Assembly (NCBI RefSeq): GCF_029910235.1
Contig: NZ_CP112874.1
Location: 4,578,501-4,642,500, forward strand
Source of the DNA: Pseudanabaena galeata CCNP1313
GTDB lineage: Bacteria > Cyanobacteriota > Cyanobacteriia > Pseudanabaenales > Pseudanabaenaceae
Direction: 5' to 3'
DNA length: 64,000 nt
The notes below the pieces were generated by a model. It worked only from the letters and a program-made list of their open reading frames with translations, was not told the origin of the DNA and searched no databases. The position numbers and the translations under genes are program-made. This document shows, one piece after another, positions 1 through 8,260 of this stretch. Position 1 is the first letter of the stretch. Every line of letters begins with the position of its first letter.

Positions 1-704
1 GCTGCTAGTTCGTTGTTGTAATCACCCAGTAAACTAATTAGGGAAATTAGTCTCGCCTTTTTTTCGCTTGTTACTTCCTGCTTAAATACGATTTCTGCTT
101 CTGTGTACATCATTTTGTACAGTAGCTTTTGCATCTCAGGTAGTTTAACGGCGATCGCATCCATTAAGTAATAAGTGTCTAAGTCTGGGTCAAGAATCAG
201 GTTGGAAAAGTCCACTACATGTCTACGGAATAGATTAATTTCTTCGAGCAGTGCATCGTGATTACGAAACCCTAAAAACTCTTGCCCATCTAGCAAGCCC
301 TGCCACTTAAATTTGACATCTCTAAGCCTCTCACTGGTTTGTATATCTTGCCCAAATTGGCGATCAACTTCTGTAAGCTTGATGAATTCTTGCTCAATTT
401 TCTTTTGTAATTCTGACAATTCCTGATCTGAGGATGCTGTCTCCAAACGCTGAGAACTTTTATAAAACTGACGTTGTAAGATTAACTGTCTTTGGGGGAT
501 ATATTGCCATAACTGATTGAGAGGGCGCAGGTAAGCATTGCCATAGATCTCTTTTTGCGTAAACTCTATACGGCTATCTAGTTCCGAAATTAGGAAATTC
601 ATTACTAATGCTAATGGCAGCACAAATAATAGACTGATCAAGAAAAATTTCTGAGGATATTTCAGGCGATTCATAAGAGCGATCGCTGGTTTAAATAGAG
701 TCAT
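1..704 (-). CDS. N-terminal part of a membrane sensor (chemoreceptor or histidine kinase), cut by the window edge
   Basis: The reverse strand reads open from an ATG at 704 to the window edge, about 234 residues. A single hydrophobic segment follows a short basic N-terminus (residues about 18-36), then a long helical extracellular or periplasmic region. The region contains a D-P-D-L-D-T-Y-Y-L-M-D motif, which I know from the sensor regions of HAMP-containing methyl-accepting chemotaxis proteins and histidine kinases. The output domain lies outside the window, so kinase and chemoreceptor cannot be told apart. A second ATG at 674 is an alternative start; the one at 704 keeps the basic residues before the membrane segment. 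No neighbour gives a clue to the signal. Confidence 0.7.
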   Translation of the reverse strand, partial: MTLFKPAIALMNRLKYPQKFFLISLLFVLPLALVMNFLISELDSRIEFTQKEIYGNAYLRPLNQLWQYIPQRQLILQRQFYKSSQRLETASSDQELSELQKKIEQEFIKLTEVDRQFGQDIQTSERLRDVKFKWQGLLDGQEFLGFRNHDALLEEINLFRRHVVDFSNLILDPDLDTYYLMDAIAVKLPEMQKLLYKMMYTEAEIVFKQEVTSEKKARLISLISLLGDYNNELA

Positions 705-1128
705 ATTTTGCCTTGAAGTCAAGATGGTTAGCCCTTTGCACTGTTAATCGAGCCTTGATTTTATAGAGATCGCTAAGTTTTGGCAGGCATGATTAATCTC
801 AGATTTACGATCCATTTTATAGCCGTTAATCGTTTATTAGTCTTGGTTACAGTCTATTGAAGCCTTGGGTAGAACAGCTTAACTTTTGTAAACGTCGCTC
901 TGCAAAGCTTTCAAAAGTTAAGCTAGGTTTTAAGTTAGCGTTGCATTTATATCGATCTTTGACTAAGAAGGCTGTAGAGATCTAGATCACAAATATGCGG
1001 GGGAACATATCACAAAGGAGGCAGTCATATTAGATTAAATCTAGGTTAAGATTAGGTTAATTAAAGTTAAATCATGATTAGTTGCTTATAAACCAGTAGT
1101 GATAAAAATATAATTCCCATATCTAGGA

Positions 1129-1231
1129 AACCATTTAAGAATTGTCTAGATCCCCCCAGCCCCCATTTTTTAAGGGGAGCTGGGGGATCTCTTAGAACTT
1201 TTGACCGCAGAAAGTAATTCTTAAATGGGTT
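1129..1231. repeat. Inverted-repeat element in the 630-bp gap before the small ORF
   Basis: The gap 705-1335 contains no gene that I can see. Near its right end is an element with about 15-bp terminal inverted repeats (AACCATTTAAGAATT at 1129 and its near complement at 1216-1231). Inside lies a C-rich/G-rich inverted repeat at 1148-1189 (GATCCCCCC...GGGGGATC), the type common in cyanobacterial intergenic DNA. No clear target duplication is visible. The rest of the gap is AT-rich with short direct repeats of the form TTAAGATTAGGTTAA (around 1035-1070). Confidence 0.6.
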
Positions 1232-1335
1232 CTAAGGTGATGTGTTATTCATCTCAGTAACACATTGCTTGGGCAAAATATTCCAAGACTATCTGGAGTC
1301 GCTCTTAAATTTGTAATCTTAAAAGAGGGAAAATT

Positions 1336-1557
1336 ATGTCTACAAACATCCAATGTCTGTTTCCACAGTCTCGTTATTACGGTAAATTTACGCCAGAGAA
1401 CTTAGTGTTCAATGCTAATTTGCAAGAGTTTTCCCATCGTGTCAGTATCATTTGCAGTCTCGAAACGGGCGGTAAAATCTCATCACAGGAAGCCTACTCA
1501 CAAGTCGCAGGGCTATGGCAGCAGCTAGAAAAATCGAAACAGAATCTCTTCACATGA
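1336..1557 (+). CDS. Small conserved cyanobacterial protein (DUF7219-like)
   Basis: A 73-residue soluble protein with no membrane segment or signal peptide. The core R-Y-Y-G-K-F-T-P-E-N-L-V-F-N-A-N-L-Q-E-F and the following S-L-E-T-G-G-K-(I/L)-S resemble a small protein I know to be widespread in cyanobacteria (DUF7219 as far as I recall); its function is unknown. The ATG at 1336 is preceded by an AGAGGGA purine stretch that fits a ribosome binding site. A strong intrinsic terminator follows immediately, so the gene is probably monocistronic. Existence is well supported; the family name is from memory. Confidence 0.75.
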   Translation: MSTNIQCLFPQSRYYGKFTPENLVFNANLQEFSHRVSIICSLETGGKISSQEAYSQVAGLWQQLEKSKQNLFT

Positions 1558-1559
1558 AA

Positions 1560-1597
1560 GGAAAAAGCGGTGTAATACACCGCTTTTTCCTTTTTGG
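1560..1597 (+). terminator. Intrinsic terminator of the small conserved gene
   Basis: A perfect stem GGAAAAAGCGGTGTA / TACACCGCTTTTTCC is followed by a T-run, directly after the stop codon at 1557. Confidence 0.85.
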
Positions 1598-1686
1598 GGC
1601 GATCGCGCAAAGGTGATTGTGTGGATTTGCCAACAATTGATTTAACTACTAGATGTAACTTTCCCTCTTAATGCTATTATTGTAAA

Positions 1687-1789
1687 TGGCTCGGATCTAT
1701 GCGATCGCAACGCCCGAATCGTGTCAGGGTCGGAAGACAGCAGCACTAAGGGATGCTTGAGATAGGCGTAGTACCCGGGCTACTTTTTT
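1687..1789 (+). ncRNA. ffs: Signal recognition particle RNA (4.5S-type, bacterial small SRP RNA)
   Basis: The apical domain is recognisable: GTGTCAGG at 1721-1728, a GGAA tetraloop at 1732-1735 and AGCAGCA at 1738-1744, matching the Ffh-binding loop of bacterial SRP RNA. The helix closes: GGCTCGG (1688-1694) pairs with CCGGGCT (1775-1781), and CTATGC (1697-1702) pairs with GCGTAG (1766-1771). A T6 run after 1783 would end transcription. The stem around the tetraloop is GUC-GGAA-GAC instead of the common UCC-GGAA-GGA, a compensated change. The RNA binds Ffh and targets membrane proteins to the translocon. Exact ends are inferred from the pairing. Confidence 0.92.
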
Positions 1790-1817
1790 AGGTTAGCAAT
1801 GGGTTCAGGAGAGATTC

Positions 1818-3017
1818 ATGGGTCGGGCGAAAAAAGTCGTACTTGCGTATTCGGGCGGCGTTGATACATCTGTTTGCATTCCTTATCTCAAGCAAGAATG
1901 GGGTGTTGAAGAAGTCATTACCCTTGCAGCAGACCTAGGACAAGGCGATGAGTTAGATCCCATCAAGCAAAAAGCTCTTGATTCAGGAGCATCGGTCTCT
2001 CTGGTCAGAGATGTAACTAAAGAATTTGTCACAGACTATGCGTTCCCAGCGATTAAAGCTAATGCGCTTTATGAAAATCGTTATCCTCTAACTACGGCTC
2101 TAGCGCGTCCTCTGATTGCCAAGATTTTGGTAGAAGCAGCCGAAGAATATGGTGCTGATGCTGTAGCCCACGGATGTACGGGTAAAGGCAATGACCAAGT
2201 AAGGTTTGATGTATCGATCGCGGCACTTAATCCTGATATTAAAGTGCTTGCTCCTGCCCGTGAATGGGGCATGAGCCGTGAAGAAACGATCGCCTATGGT
2301 GAAAAATTCGGGATTGCTTCACCAGTCAAGAAATCTTCGCCCTTCAGCATTGATCGCAACTTGCTCGGTCGTAGTATCGAAGCAGGGCCTCTCGAAAATG
2401 CGTGGAATGAGCCACCTGAAGAAATTTATGCGATGACCAAGGCGATCGCTGATACCCCTGACGAGCCTACTTATACTGAAATTGGTTTCGAGAAAGGGCT
2501 TCCTGTGTCCATTGATGGCAAGGCGCTTGAGCCTGTGGAATTGATTACTGCACTTAATGCGATCGCGGGTAACAATGGCTATGGGCGCATTGACATGGTT
2601 GAAAACCGCCTAGTGGGGATCAAGTCTCGTGAAATCTACGAAGCTCCCGCGATGTTGGTTTTGATCCATGCTCACCGCGATCTTGAAAGCCTCGCTTTAC
2701 CATCTGACCTCGCTCAATACAAGCGCGGCATCGAAGATACCTACGGCAAGATGATTTATAACGGGCTTTGGTATAGTCCTCTCAAGACTGCCCTTGATGC
2801 TTTCATTGACAGCAGCCAAGAGCGTGTATGTGGAACCGTCCGCGTCAAGTTCCATAAGGGTAGCGCGATCATTGTTGGTCGTCAGTCGGTGAACTCCCTC
2901 TATGACGAAGACTTGGCAACTTACACCAGTGCTGACCAGTTCGATCATAAAGCGGCTGAAGGCTTTATTTATGTCTGGGGTATGCCAATTCGTGTATGGG
3001 CGCAGAAAAATAGATAG
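1818..3017 (+). CDS. argG: Argininosuccinate synthase
   Basis: Catalyses ATP-dependent condensation of citrulline with aspartate to argininosuccinate, the penultimate step of arginine synthesis, in the cytosol. At 399 residues it has the normal family length. The N-type ATP pyrophosphatase loop S-G-G-V-D-T-S lies at residues 12-18, and the citrulline/aspartate-binding [13 protein letters not shown] at 118-130. GGAGAGATTC just upstream of ATG 1818 fits a ribosome binding site. The gene follows the SRP RNA on the same strand and is followed by a heptamer tandem repeat and a terminator. Confidence 0.97.
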   Translation: MGRAKKVVLAYSGGVDTSVCIPYLKQEWGVEEVITLAADLGQGDELDPIKQKALDSGASVSLVRDVTKEFVTDYAFPAIKANALYENRYPLTTALARPLIAKILVEAAEEYGADAVAHGCTGKGNDQVRFDVSIAALNPDIKVLAPAREWGMSREETIAYGEKFGIASPVKKSSPFSIDRNLLGRSIEAGPLENAWNEPPEEIYAMTKAIADTPDEPTYTEIGFEKGLPVSIDGKALEPVELITALNAIAGNNGYGRIDMVENRLVGIKSREIYEAPAMLVLIHAHRDLESLALPSDLAQYKRGIEDTYGKMIYNGLWYSPLKTALDAFIDSSQERVCGTVRVKFHKGSAIIVGRQSVNSLYDEDLATYTSADQFDHKAAEGFIYVWGMPIRVWAQKNR

Positions 3018-3066
3018 CTTTTGGCTTTTGGCTTTTGGCTTTTGGCTTTTGGCTTTTGGCTTTTGG
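3018..3066. repeat. Seven tandem copies of the heptamer CTTTTGG directly after argG
   Basis: Seven exact 7-bp units run from the base after the argG stop codon into the terminator stem. Short heptanucleotide tandem repeats are known in cyanobacteria; copy number is likely to vary between strains. Confidence 0.9.
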
Positions 3067-3087
3067 CGGCGCTAAGCGCCGCCTTTT
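3065..3087 (+). terminator. argG terminator
   Basis: GGCGGCGC-TAA-GCGCCGCC stem followed by TTTTCTTTTT. Confidence 0.85.
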
Positions 3088-3159
3088 CTTTTTGGGTTTG
3101 ATTAGGCTCAAGGCACTGTAAAATATCATAAAATCAGCAATTAGTTGGCAAATTTTTCT

Positions 3160-3597
3160 ATGACAAAAGTACCTTTACCCGATGAGCGCATTCTCTTTAA
3201 AGGTCATCCTGCGGTTATTGGGAGTGTGACAAGATTGCTGGTTTCGATTTTTACTTTAGGTATTGGTACGATCTGGTATTGGTTGCAGTCGATCAATACG
3301 CAGTATTTGATTACATCTCAACGAATTGTTATAGAAAGGGGCGTTTTCTCAAAAGATATTGAAACTCTAGAAATTTACCAAGTTGATGATATTCAGTTAG
3401 AAAAGCCTCTAAATCAGCGCATCATGGGTACTGGTAATATGCTGTTACTTACCCGTGACATTTCTGCTCCTAAAATATTGCTAGAACGCTTGCCAATTGA
3501 TGTAAGGGAGCTATACGAGCAGATGCGTCCATGTATTCAGCAAGCAAGATTTCGTTTTCATATCCGTGATGAAGAAAACCCTAGAGAAATTTTTTAA
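3160..3597 (+). CDS. PH-domain (bPH2-type) membrane protein
   Basis: A protein of 145 residues from ATG 3160 (an in-frame TTG at 3145 gives 150). The N-terminal P-D-E-R-I-L-F-K-G-H-P is followed by one or two hydrophobic stretches (about residues 22-47) and then the pattern Y-L-I-T-S-Q-R-I-V-I-E-R-G ... I-E-x-x-E-I-Y-Q-V-D-D-I, which is typical of bacterial PH domains of the YdbS/YdbT type. The role of the family is unknown; membrane association is likely. ATG 3160 is preferred because the family usually begins near the P-D-E motif. The stop codon lies at the very edge of a MITE (3598). Confidence 0.8.
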   Translation: MTKVPLPDERILFKGHPAVIGSVTRLLVSIFTLGIGTIWYWLQSINTQYLITSQRIVIERGVFSKDIETLEIYQVDDIQLEKPLNQRIMGTGNMLLLTRDISAPKILLERLPIDVRELYEQMRPCIQQARFRFHIRDEENPREIF

Positions 3598-3761
3598 CTG
3601 ATGTTATGTGGAACTCAGATAATGAACCTCTTGCTGCTAGCATAACAGGGCAACCATGGGGGGATTGCCCCTACCTATAAATTCTAGATCTTGTAGGGGC
3701 TGCTCCCCCGTGCCAGCCCTAAACTTACGCCATAGCAAGAATTCCTTCCACGTAACATCAG
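3598..3761. mobile_element. MITE-like element, family 1 (copy A, 164 bp)
   Basis: Terminal inverted repeats CTGATGTTATGTGGAA (3598-3613) and TTCCACGTAACATCAG (3746-3761). The flanks TTTTTAA (3591-3597) and TTCTTAA (3762-3768) match at 6 of 7 positions and look like a 7-bp target duplication. The interior is shared with copy C at 15530-15693 (CAGGGCAACCAYGGGGGGAT...). It is non-coding and too short to encode a transposase. The left flank contains the stop codon of the preceding gene. Confidence 0.85.
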
Positions 3762-3767
3762 TTCTTA

Positions 3768-3807
3768 ATACCAATTCCCAAAAGTGTGGCAACACTTTTG
3801 GGAATTA
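3768..3807. repeat. Palindromic repeat ATACCAATTC...GAATT (copy 1 of 3)
   Basis: ATACCAATTCCCAAAAGTG - TGGCAA - CACTTTTGGGAATT forms a long hairpin. Related sequences lie at 47869-47912 and 52139-52178. Between here and 3882 there is also a hairpin AAGCACAA...TTGTGCTT (3832-3863). No gene is visible in 3762-3970. Confidence 0.75.
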
Positions 3808-3881
3808 AAAACTAAACTCAGCAAGGAGTTTAAAAGCACAAAAAGGCGTAGTCGTCTTGTGCTTTGTCATAAAACGCTAAT

Positions 3882-3916
3882 AGAAAAGGCGGCGCAAAGC
3901 GTCGCCTTTTCTATTT
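3882..3916. terminator. Hairpin AGAAAAGGCGGCGC / GCGTCGCCTTTTCT
   Basis: A GC-rich stem with A- and T-runs on its two sides, so it could terminate on either strand. It sits between the family 1 element and the LON-domain gene. Confidence 0.6.
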
Positions 3917-3988
3917 TTATTTGGTGATCGCTATAAAACTCAAGCTAAACTAGTTAGAACGTCTTAACTAGTGCCAAGTTTAGCAACA

Positions 3989-4624
3989 ATGACTTCATCA
4001 TCGATTTCAGTTCGTGAATTGCCGCTGTTCCCTTTACCTGAGTTGGTACTATTTCCGGGACAGTCTCTACCGCTTCATATTTTTGAGTATCGCTATCGCA
4101 TGATGATCAATACGGTGCTGGAAAGCGATCGCATGTTTGGCGTATTAATGTGGGACTCGGAGACGGGCAAACCTGCAAATATTGGCTGTGTCGCTCAAAT
4201 CGTGCAGTATCATCGCTTGCCCGATGATCGCTTCAAGCTATTGACCATGGGACAACAGCGCTTTCGAGTATTGGAATATGTGCGCGAAACTCCTTATCGG
4301 GTGGGATTAGTGGAATGGATTGAGGATGAGCCTAGTAACGATGCACCATTTTTATTAGCGACAGAAGTACGTGAGTTGCTGAATGATGTGATCCGTCTAT
4401 CGCAAAAGCTTACTGATCAAGAAATAGAGTTACCGAAGATTCCCCGTGGTCCGATCGAGTTGTCCTATTGGGTCGCTAGCAATTTTCAGGGCGCAAGTCT
4501 AGAGCAGCAGTCATTGCTGGAAACTCTGGATACGGCTGCAAGGTTGCGACGTGAGGCAGAGATTTTATCTTCCACTAGAAGTCAATTAGCGGCGCGGACA
4601 GTTTTGAAGGATACTTTTAAGTGA
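3989..4624 (+). CDS. LON substrate-binding-domain protein
   Basis: A 211-residue protein from ATG 3989 (an in-frame GTG at 3971 gives 217). It starts R-E-L-P-L-F-P-L-P-E-L-V-L-F-P-G and continues L-P-L-H-I-F-E-Y-R-Y-R-M-M, the signature of the N-terminal domain of Lon protease (PUA-like fold). There is no ATPase or protease domain, so it is one of the stand-alone LON-domain proteins common in cyanobacteria, presumably a substrate-binding or adaptor protein; no reaction can be assigned. The stop TGA (4622-4624) is made from bases 2-4 of a family 1 element, so the C-terminus was fixed or altered by that insertion. Confidence 0.85.
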   Translation: MTSSSISVRELPLFPLPELVLFPGQSLPLHIFEYRYRMMINTVLESDRMFGVLMWDSETGKPANIGCVAQIVQYHRLPDDRFKLLTMGQQRFRVLEYVRETPYRVGLVEWIEDEPSNDAPFLLATEVRELLNDVIRLSQKLTDQEIELPKIPRGPIELSYWVASNFQGASLEQQSLLETLDTAARLRREAEILSSTRSQLAARTVLKDTFK

Positions 4625-4761
4625 TGTTATGTGGAAGTTTCTAAGACCCTCACCCCTAGCCCCTCTCCCAAAAGGGGAGAGGGGAACAAGAAATTAGTCT
4701 TACTCCCCCTCTCCCTTGATGGGAGAGGGGGCTGGGGGGTGAGGGTTCCACGTAACATCAG
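4621..4761. mobile_element. MITE-like element, family 1 ends with a different core (copy B, 141 bp)
   Basis: Ends GTGATGTTATGTGGAA (4621-4636) and TTCCACGTAACATCAG (4746-4761), the same TIRs as copies A and C. The core differs: a large C-rich hairpin of the CCTCACCCC/CCCTCTCCC type. The flanks TTTTAA (4615-4620) and TTTTAA (4762-4767) are identical and suggest a target duplication. The element supplies the stop codon of the LON-domain gene. Confidence 0.82.
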
Positions 4762-4848
4762 TTTTAAGTAAAAGTGAATAAATTTTTTGTTGAAAGTGCT
4801 GCAAAGTAGCACTTTCAACATAGTCTTAAATTTTCTGGAGCAAGAATC

Positions 4849-5940
4849 GTGAAGATCGGCGTACCGAGCGAAATCAAAGATCGTGAGTTTCGAGTGGGAA
4901 TGACACCTGCGGGGGTAGCAACATTAACGGCGCGATCGCATCAAGTTTTCGTAGAAACAAATGCTGGGCTTGGCTCTGGTTTTAGCGATCAGGAATATAT
5001 CCAAGCAGGGGCAAAGATTGTCGCAACACCACAGGAAGTTTACGCCCAAGAAATGGTGATCAAGGTCAAGGAGCCTTTGCCCAGTGAATATGCATTACTT
5101 CACAAAGAATTAATTCTGTTTACTTATCTGCATCTTGCCGCCGATCGCCTATTAACAGAAGCATTAATCAAGTCGGGTGCAACCTGTATCGCCTACGAAA
5201 CAGTGCAATTAGATAATGGTCAATTGCCTTTATTAGTGCCGATGAGCATCATTGCAGGAAGACTATCAGTGCAGTTTGGGGCGCATTATCTGACCAAGCA
5301 GCAGGGTGGTAGTGGTGTGTTACTGGGCGGTATTCCGGGGGTAAAATCTGGACATGTGGTGGTATTAGGTGGTGGTGTAGTTGGTACTGAAGCCGCAAGA
5401 ATGGCGATCGGTTTGGGGGCAAGGGTAACGATTTTAGATGTTAATCTCAATCGTCTTGGTGAATTGGAAGCTCTCTTTGGTTCACGGGTGCAGTTGTTGT
5501 ATAGCAATGCTAGTAATATCGCCGAGTCAGTAATTTCGGCAGATCTCGTCATCGGCGCAGTGTTAATCACTGGCAAACGCGCACCGACCTTAGTAAAACG
5601 TGAACTTGTCCAAAAAATGCGATCGCATTCTGTAATTGTCGATGTGGCGGTCGATCAAGGTGGTTGTATTGAAACGGGAAGAACTACTTCCCATACATCT
5701 CCTGTCTATGAAGAAGAAGGAGTTTTGCATTATGGTGTGCCGAATATGCCAGGGGCTGTACCTTGGACTGCGACGCAAGCTTTGGTTAATGCCACGCTTC
5801 CATATACTTGCGCCTTAGCGGATTTTGGTTTGGAGGCCCTTAAACGCGATCGCACTTTGGCAAAAGGTGTCAATGTTCAGAATGGTCAAATTGTTTATGG
5901 GGCGGTTGCTGAGGCTTTTCCAGATCTGCCAAAAGCCTAG
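4849..5940 (+). CDS. ald: Alanine dehydrogenase
   Basis: Reversibly deaminates L-alanine to pyruvate and ammonium with NAD. The 363-residue length is normal. Present are M-K-I-G-V-P-S-E-I-K at the N-terminus, the substrate-binding lysine in V-I-K-V-K-E-P (about residue 74), Y-L-H-L-A-A-D (about 95-101) and a Rossmann motif V-V-V-L-G-G-G-V-V-G-T-E-A (about 169-181). The start is GTG 4849; GGAG at 4837-4840 is well placed as ribosome binding site and no ATG suits. A bidirectional terminator separates it from the convergent EcfT gene. Confidence 0.95.
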   Translation: MKIGVPSEIKDREFRVGMTPAGVATLTARSHQVFVETNAGLGSGFSDQEYIQAGAKIVATPQEVYAQEMVIKVKEPLPSEYALLHKELILFTYLHLAADRLLTEALIKSGATCIAYETVQLDNGQLPLLVPMSIIAGRLSVQFGAHYLTKQQGGSGVLLGGIPGVKSGHVVVLGGGVVGTEAARMAIGLGARVTILDVNLNRLGELEALFGSRVQLLYSNASNIAESVISADLVIGAVLITGKRAPTLVKRELVQKMRSHSVIVDVAVDQGGCIETGRTTSHTSPVYEEEGVLHYGVPNMPGAVPWTATQALVNATLPYTCALADFGLEALKRDRTLAKGVNVQNGQIVYGAVAEAFPDLPKA

Positions 5941-5948
5941 TTTATAAA

Positions 5949-5980
5949 GCCTAAAAGCGTCGCTTGGCGACGTTTTTAGG
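5949..5980. terminator. Shared terminator between ald and ecfT
   Basis: CCTAAAAGCGTCGC-TTG-GCGACGTTTTTAGG lies between two convergent genes; the ecfT stop codon (5976-5978) lies in the stem. Confidence 0.8.
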
Positions 5981-6824
5981 TGTAAAGCAACCATGCAAAT
6001 TTGCCAATACCGAAGCCAAAATATAAAGCGATCGCCGTTACAAATAATAAAATAGAACCAGTCATCAATAGGTAATCAGGAGTTGTTAAAGCGGACTGAT
6101 GCAGATAGGTACGATTGGAACTACCTGAAAAAGCTTTTGACTGCAAGACAATTTCTAACTTTTGCGACTTTGAGAGGGAATTTAAGATCAAAGGTACGGC
6201 AACTTTGGCATAAACTTGCGCTTTTTTTAGCCAGCCCATTTTCTCGAAATTTAGACCACGTAAGCGCTGTGACTCAATGATCGATTGGACTTCCTCTAGT
6301 AAAAGTGGCACAAATCGCAGAGTCGATGAAAAGATAAACACCACTTTATAAGGGATTTTGGCGCGTACCATGCCCACTGTCATCTGATTAACATCTGTCG
6401 TAAAAATTGCTAATGGAATTACCAAAATCATCGTCAACGTTTTAAAAACAATATTTAATCCGTAAAGCGTTCCCTCTAAACTCATCTTTGCACCGCCAAC
6501 TATCCACCATGTTTGGGGCAAGCTCAACAGAGTTGTGAGTTCCGTTTTATGAGTCAGTAATTTAACTTGTTCTACATTAAAAAATCCCATACTCAAAATC
6601 AGAAAAATATAAAAAGGAATCATCACTTTGAGAATAGTTCCTAAATAGTTGAGTCTGACTCCAGCCAGAACACAAGCCGCAATCACGCTCAGCATCAACA
6701 CCCCCCCTGAGATCGGGCTTTCCCAAAGAAAGGCAAGAATGGTAACTGAGAGCATCACCACCAACTTAGAGCGAAAGTCTAAGCGGGTAAATAAAGAGTC
6801 ATATTTAACAGTTTGTAATTTCAT
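5976..6824 (-). CDS. ecfT: Energy-coupling factor transporter transmembrane protein (EcfT/CbiQ family)
   Basis: A membrane protein of 282 residues with about five or six hydrophobic segments and, between them, a cytoplasmic stretch with A-K-I-P-Y-K-V-V-F-I-F-S-S-T-L-R-F-V-P-L-L-type and E-S-Q-R-L-R-G sequences, which resemble the coupling helices (A-R-G motifs) of EcfT proteins. With the A-A' ATPases encoded at 8946-10676 it would form the energising module for a vitamin or metal uptake system; the S component is not in the window. Its ATG overlaps the stop codon of the methyltransferase gene by four bases (ATGA), so the two are translationally coupled although functionally unrelated. The R-M pair therefore interrupts an ECF operon. 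Confidence 0.88.
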   Translation of the reverse strand: MKLQTVKYDSLFTRLDFRSKLVVMLSVTILAFLWESPISGGVLMLSVIAACVLAGVRLNYLGTILKVMIPFYIFLILSMGFFNVEQVKLLTHKTELTTLLSLPQTWWIVGGAKMSLEGTLYGLNIVFKTLTMILVIPLAIFTTDVNQMTVGMVRAKIPYKVVFIFSSTLRFVPLLLEEVQSIIESQRLRGLNFEKMGWLKKAQVYAKVAVPLILNSLSKSQKLEIVLQSKAFSGSSNRTYLHQSALTTPDYLLMTGSILLFVTAIALYFGFGIGKFAWLLYT

Positions 6825-8260
6825 TCTTTCTCTAGTAATGCGGTTAAATTTAAGCTGTTTAAGATACTTGATTTAATTGGACGCTTTTCGTCCCAAAAAA
6901 TTTGAGATGAGTAAAAAGAGATCGCTTGCTCTGAGGTTAGCAGTTCAAAAGTCTTATTAGCAATTTGTTCATCATTAAATCCTAAGAAATAAACTGTGTC
7001 ATCAAAAACTATTTGCTTATTATCCAGCTTACTAATTAATCTAAACTCTAATTTTTTATAGAGTCCACAAATAGCAATTTTCCAAGGGGTAAATGTATAA
7101 TTTCCAACACCAAAAATTGAAAATTTAGGATTATTATGATAGATTTTGCTTTTTCGAGCATTTAGATACTTAGCATGAGATTCTAAATAATTCCATGTTT
7201 TTGGAGCTAAATCTTTAATATATTCAGTTGGTTCACCAACAAATTTTTGAGTAACTAAAACATATCGATTAGTAGATTTTATGCGATTTTGTGCAATGTC
7301 AGATCCCTTCATTAAGGGGTATAAATAAGTTTCTTCAATATCAATAGACTCACCTAGCCCATTAACAAATGATTCACCGATTTTATTCAATTCCATTACT
7401 CTTGAACAATCATGTTTAATTCCAGAGCGCCATTTTGTTTTAGTATTTGTATTATATAAATTACTCATTTTTTCAAAAGAATCTATATCTCTAATGAGAA
7501 TATTATTTCTATATCCAATTCTTTTACTCTCTGTTTGACTAAGACTACTAAATACATCGCAAAAGTAATGCTTTGAGTTTGGATTAAACTTACAAAATAA
7601 TAGGCAAGCATCAACTGTTGCACTAAAATACTTTTGAGTATCAATCCCATATGTTGCACAGTACTCAAGATTAAGATTATGAGAATAAAGATAATTTAAT
7701 AGTTTTCTGGCGACAGAAGTTTTACATAGCATTGCTAAACAAGCATTGCGATCTTGAAGCCATTGCGAAAACTGTATTAACATCCATTCAGAAATATCAA
7801 AGTTACTTTTACCTGTAATTGCATCTATCCCATTATACTTTTGGAAATTATTTTTTTTTGGTAAATTCTTGCTGTTAATACTTCCTTGCTGTGAATTCGT
7901 TACCCAAGGAAAGTTGCCAAGCACTAAAATTTCCCCAGCTATTTGATTGATATATGACTGCCACTCAAATTCAAAAAAATCTTTGTTGTGCAACTCAATT
8001 CTTGGATCTTGAGAGAATTTCTGATTATTTTTAATTTCCTGTAAGTATTGATTATTGATCTCAATACCAATAATCCTATTTACTCCTGAGAAAATAGATG
8101 AAGCAGCATTAATAAAATTACCAATCCCACAAGTTGGCTCAATAATAATATCAGGACTAACGTTAAGCTGAAGTAACTGCTGACAAACTTTTTCTGCTAG
8201 TTCGGGTGGTGTCTGAAAATCCCCATATTCAATTTTTGCTTTTTTATCAGTGTAAATCAT
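6821..8260 (-). CDS. Type II adenine-specific DNA methyltransferase (N6A)
   Basis: A 479-residue protein. The SAM-binding motif I reads I-I-I-E-P-T-C-G-I-G-N-F (residues about 38-49) and the catalytic motif IV reads G-N-F-P-W-V-T (about 131-137), an NFPW variant of the NPPY/W motif. The rest is a poorly conserved target-recognition half. The upstream endonuclease gene ends in TAATG, so its stop overlaps this ATG by one base, a tight R-to-M coupling. It protects the host by methylating the site that the partner cuts; the recognition sequence cannot be read from the sequence. Base composition is lower in GC than that of the flanking ECF genes, which fits acquisition. Confidence 0.88.
   Translation of the reverse strand: MIYTDKKAKIEYGDFQTPPELAEKVCQQLLQLNVSPDIIIEPTCGIGNFINAASSIFSGVNRIIGIEINNQYLQEIKNNQKFSQDPRIELHNKDFFEFEWQSYINQIAGEILVLGNFPWVTNSQQGSINSKNLPKKNNFQKYNGIDAITGKSNFDISEWMLIQFSQWLQDRNACLAMLCKTSVARKLLNYLYSHNLNLEYCATYGIDTQKYFSATVDACLLFCKFNPNSKHYFCDVFSSLSQTESKRIGYRNNILIRDIDSFEKMSNLYNTNTKTKWRSGIKHDCSRVMELNKIGESFVNGLGESIDIEETYLYPLMKGSDIAQNRIKSTNRYVLVTQKFVGEPTEYIKDLAPKTWNYLESHAKYLNARKSKIYHNNPKFSIFGVGNYTFTPWKIAICGLYKKLEFRLISKLDNKQIVFDDTVYFLGFNDEQIANKTFELLTSEQAISFYSSQIFWDEKRPIKSSILNSLNLTALLEKE

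Noticed and set aside
82-84. tRNA genes anywhere in the window
   Set aside because: I looked for the T-arm consensus GGTTCRANNCC in cloverleaf context in the intergenic stretches and saw none that folds; a tRNAscan-SE run would be decisive.
3145-3159. TTG start for the PH-domain protein
   Set aside because: ATG at 3160 fits the family start; TTG adds five residues with no support.
3971-3988. GTG start for the LON-domain protein
   Set aside because: ATG 3989 begins closer to the family start and no ribosome binding site favours the GTG.
4627-4821. Reverse-strand open frame of 64 residues
   Set aside because: It is a translation of the C-rich hairpin repeat of MITE copy B.
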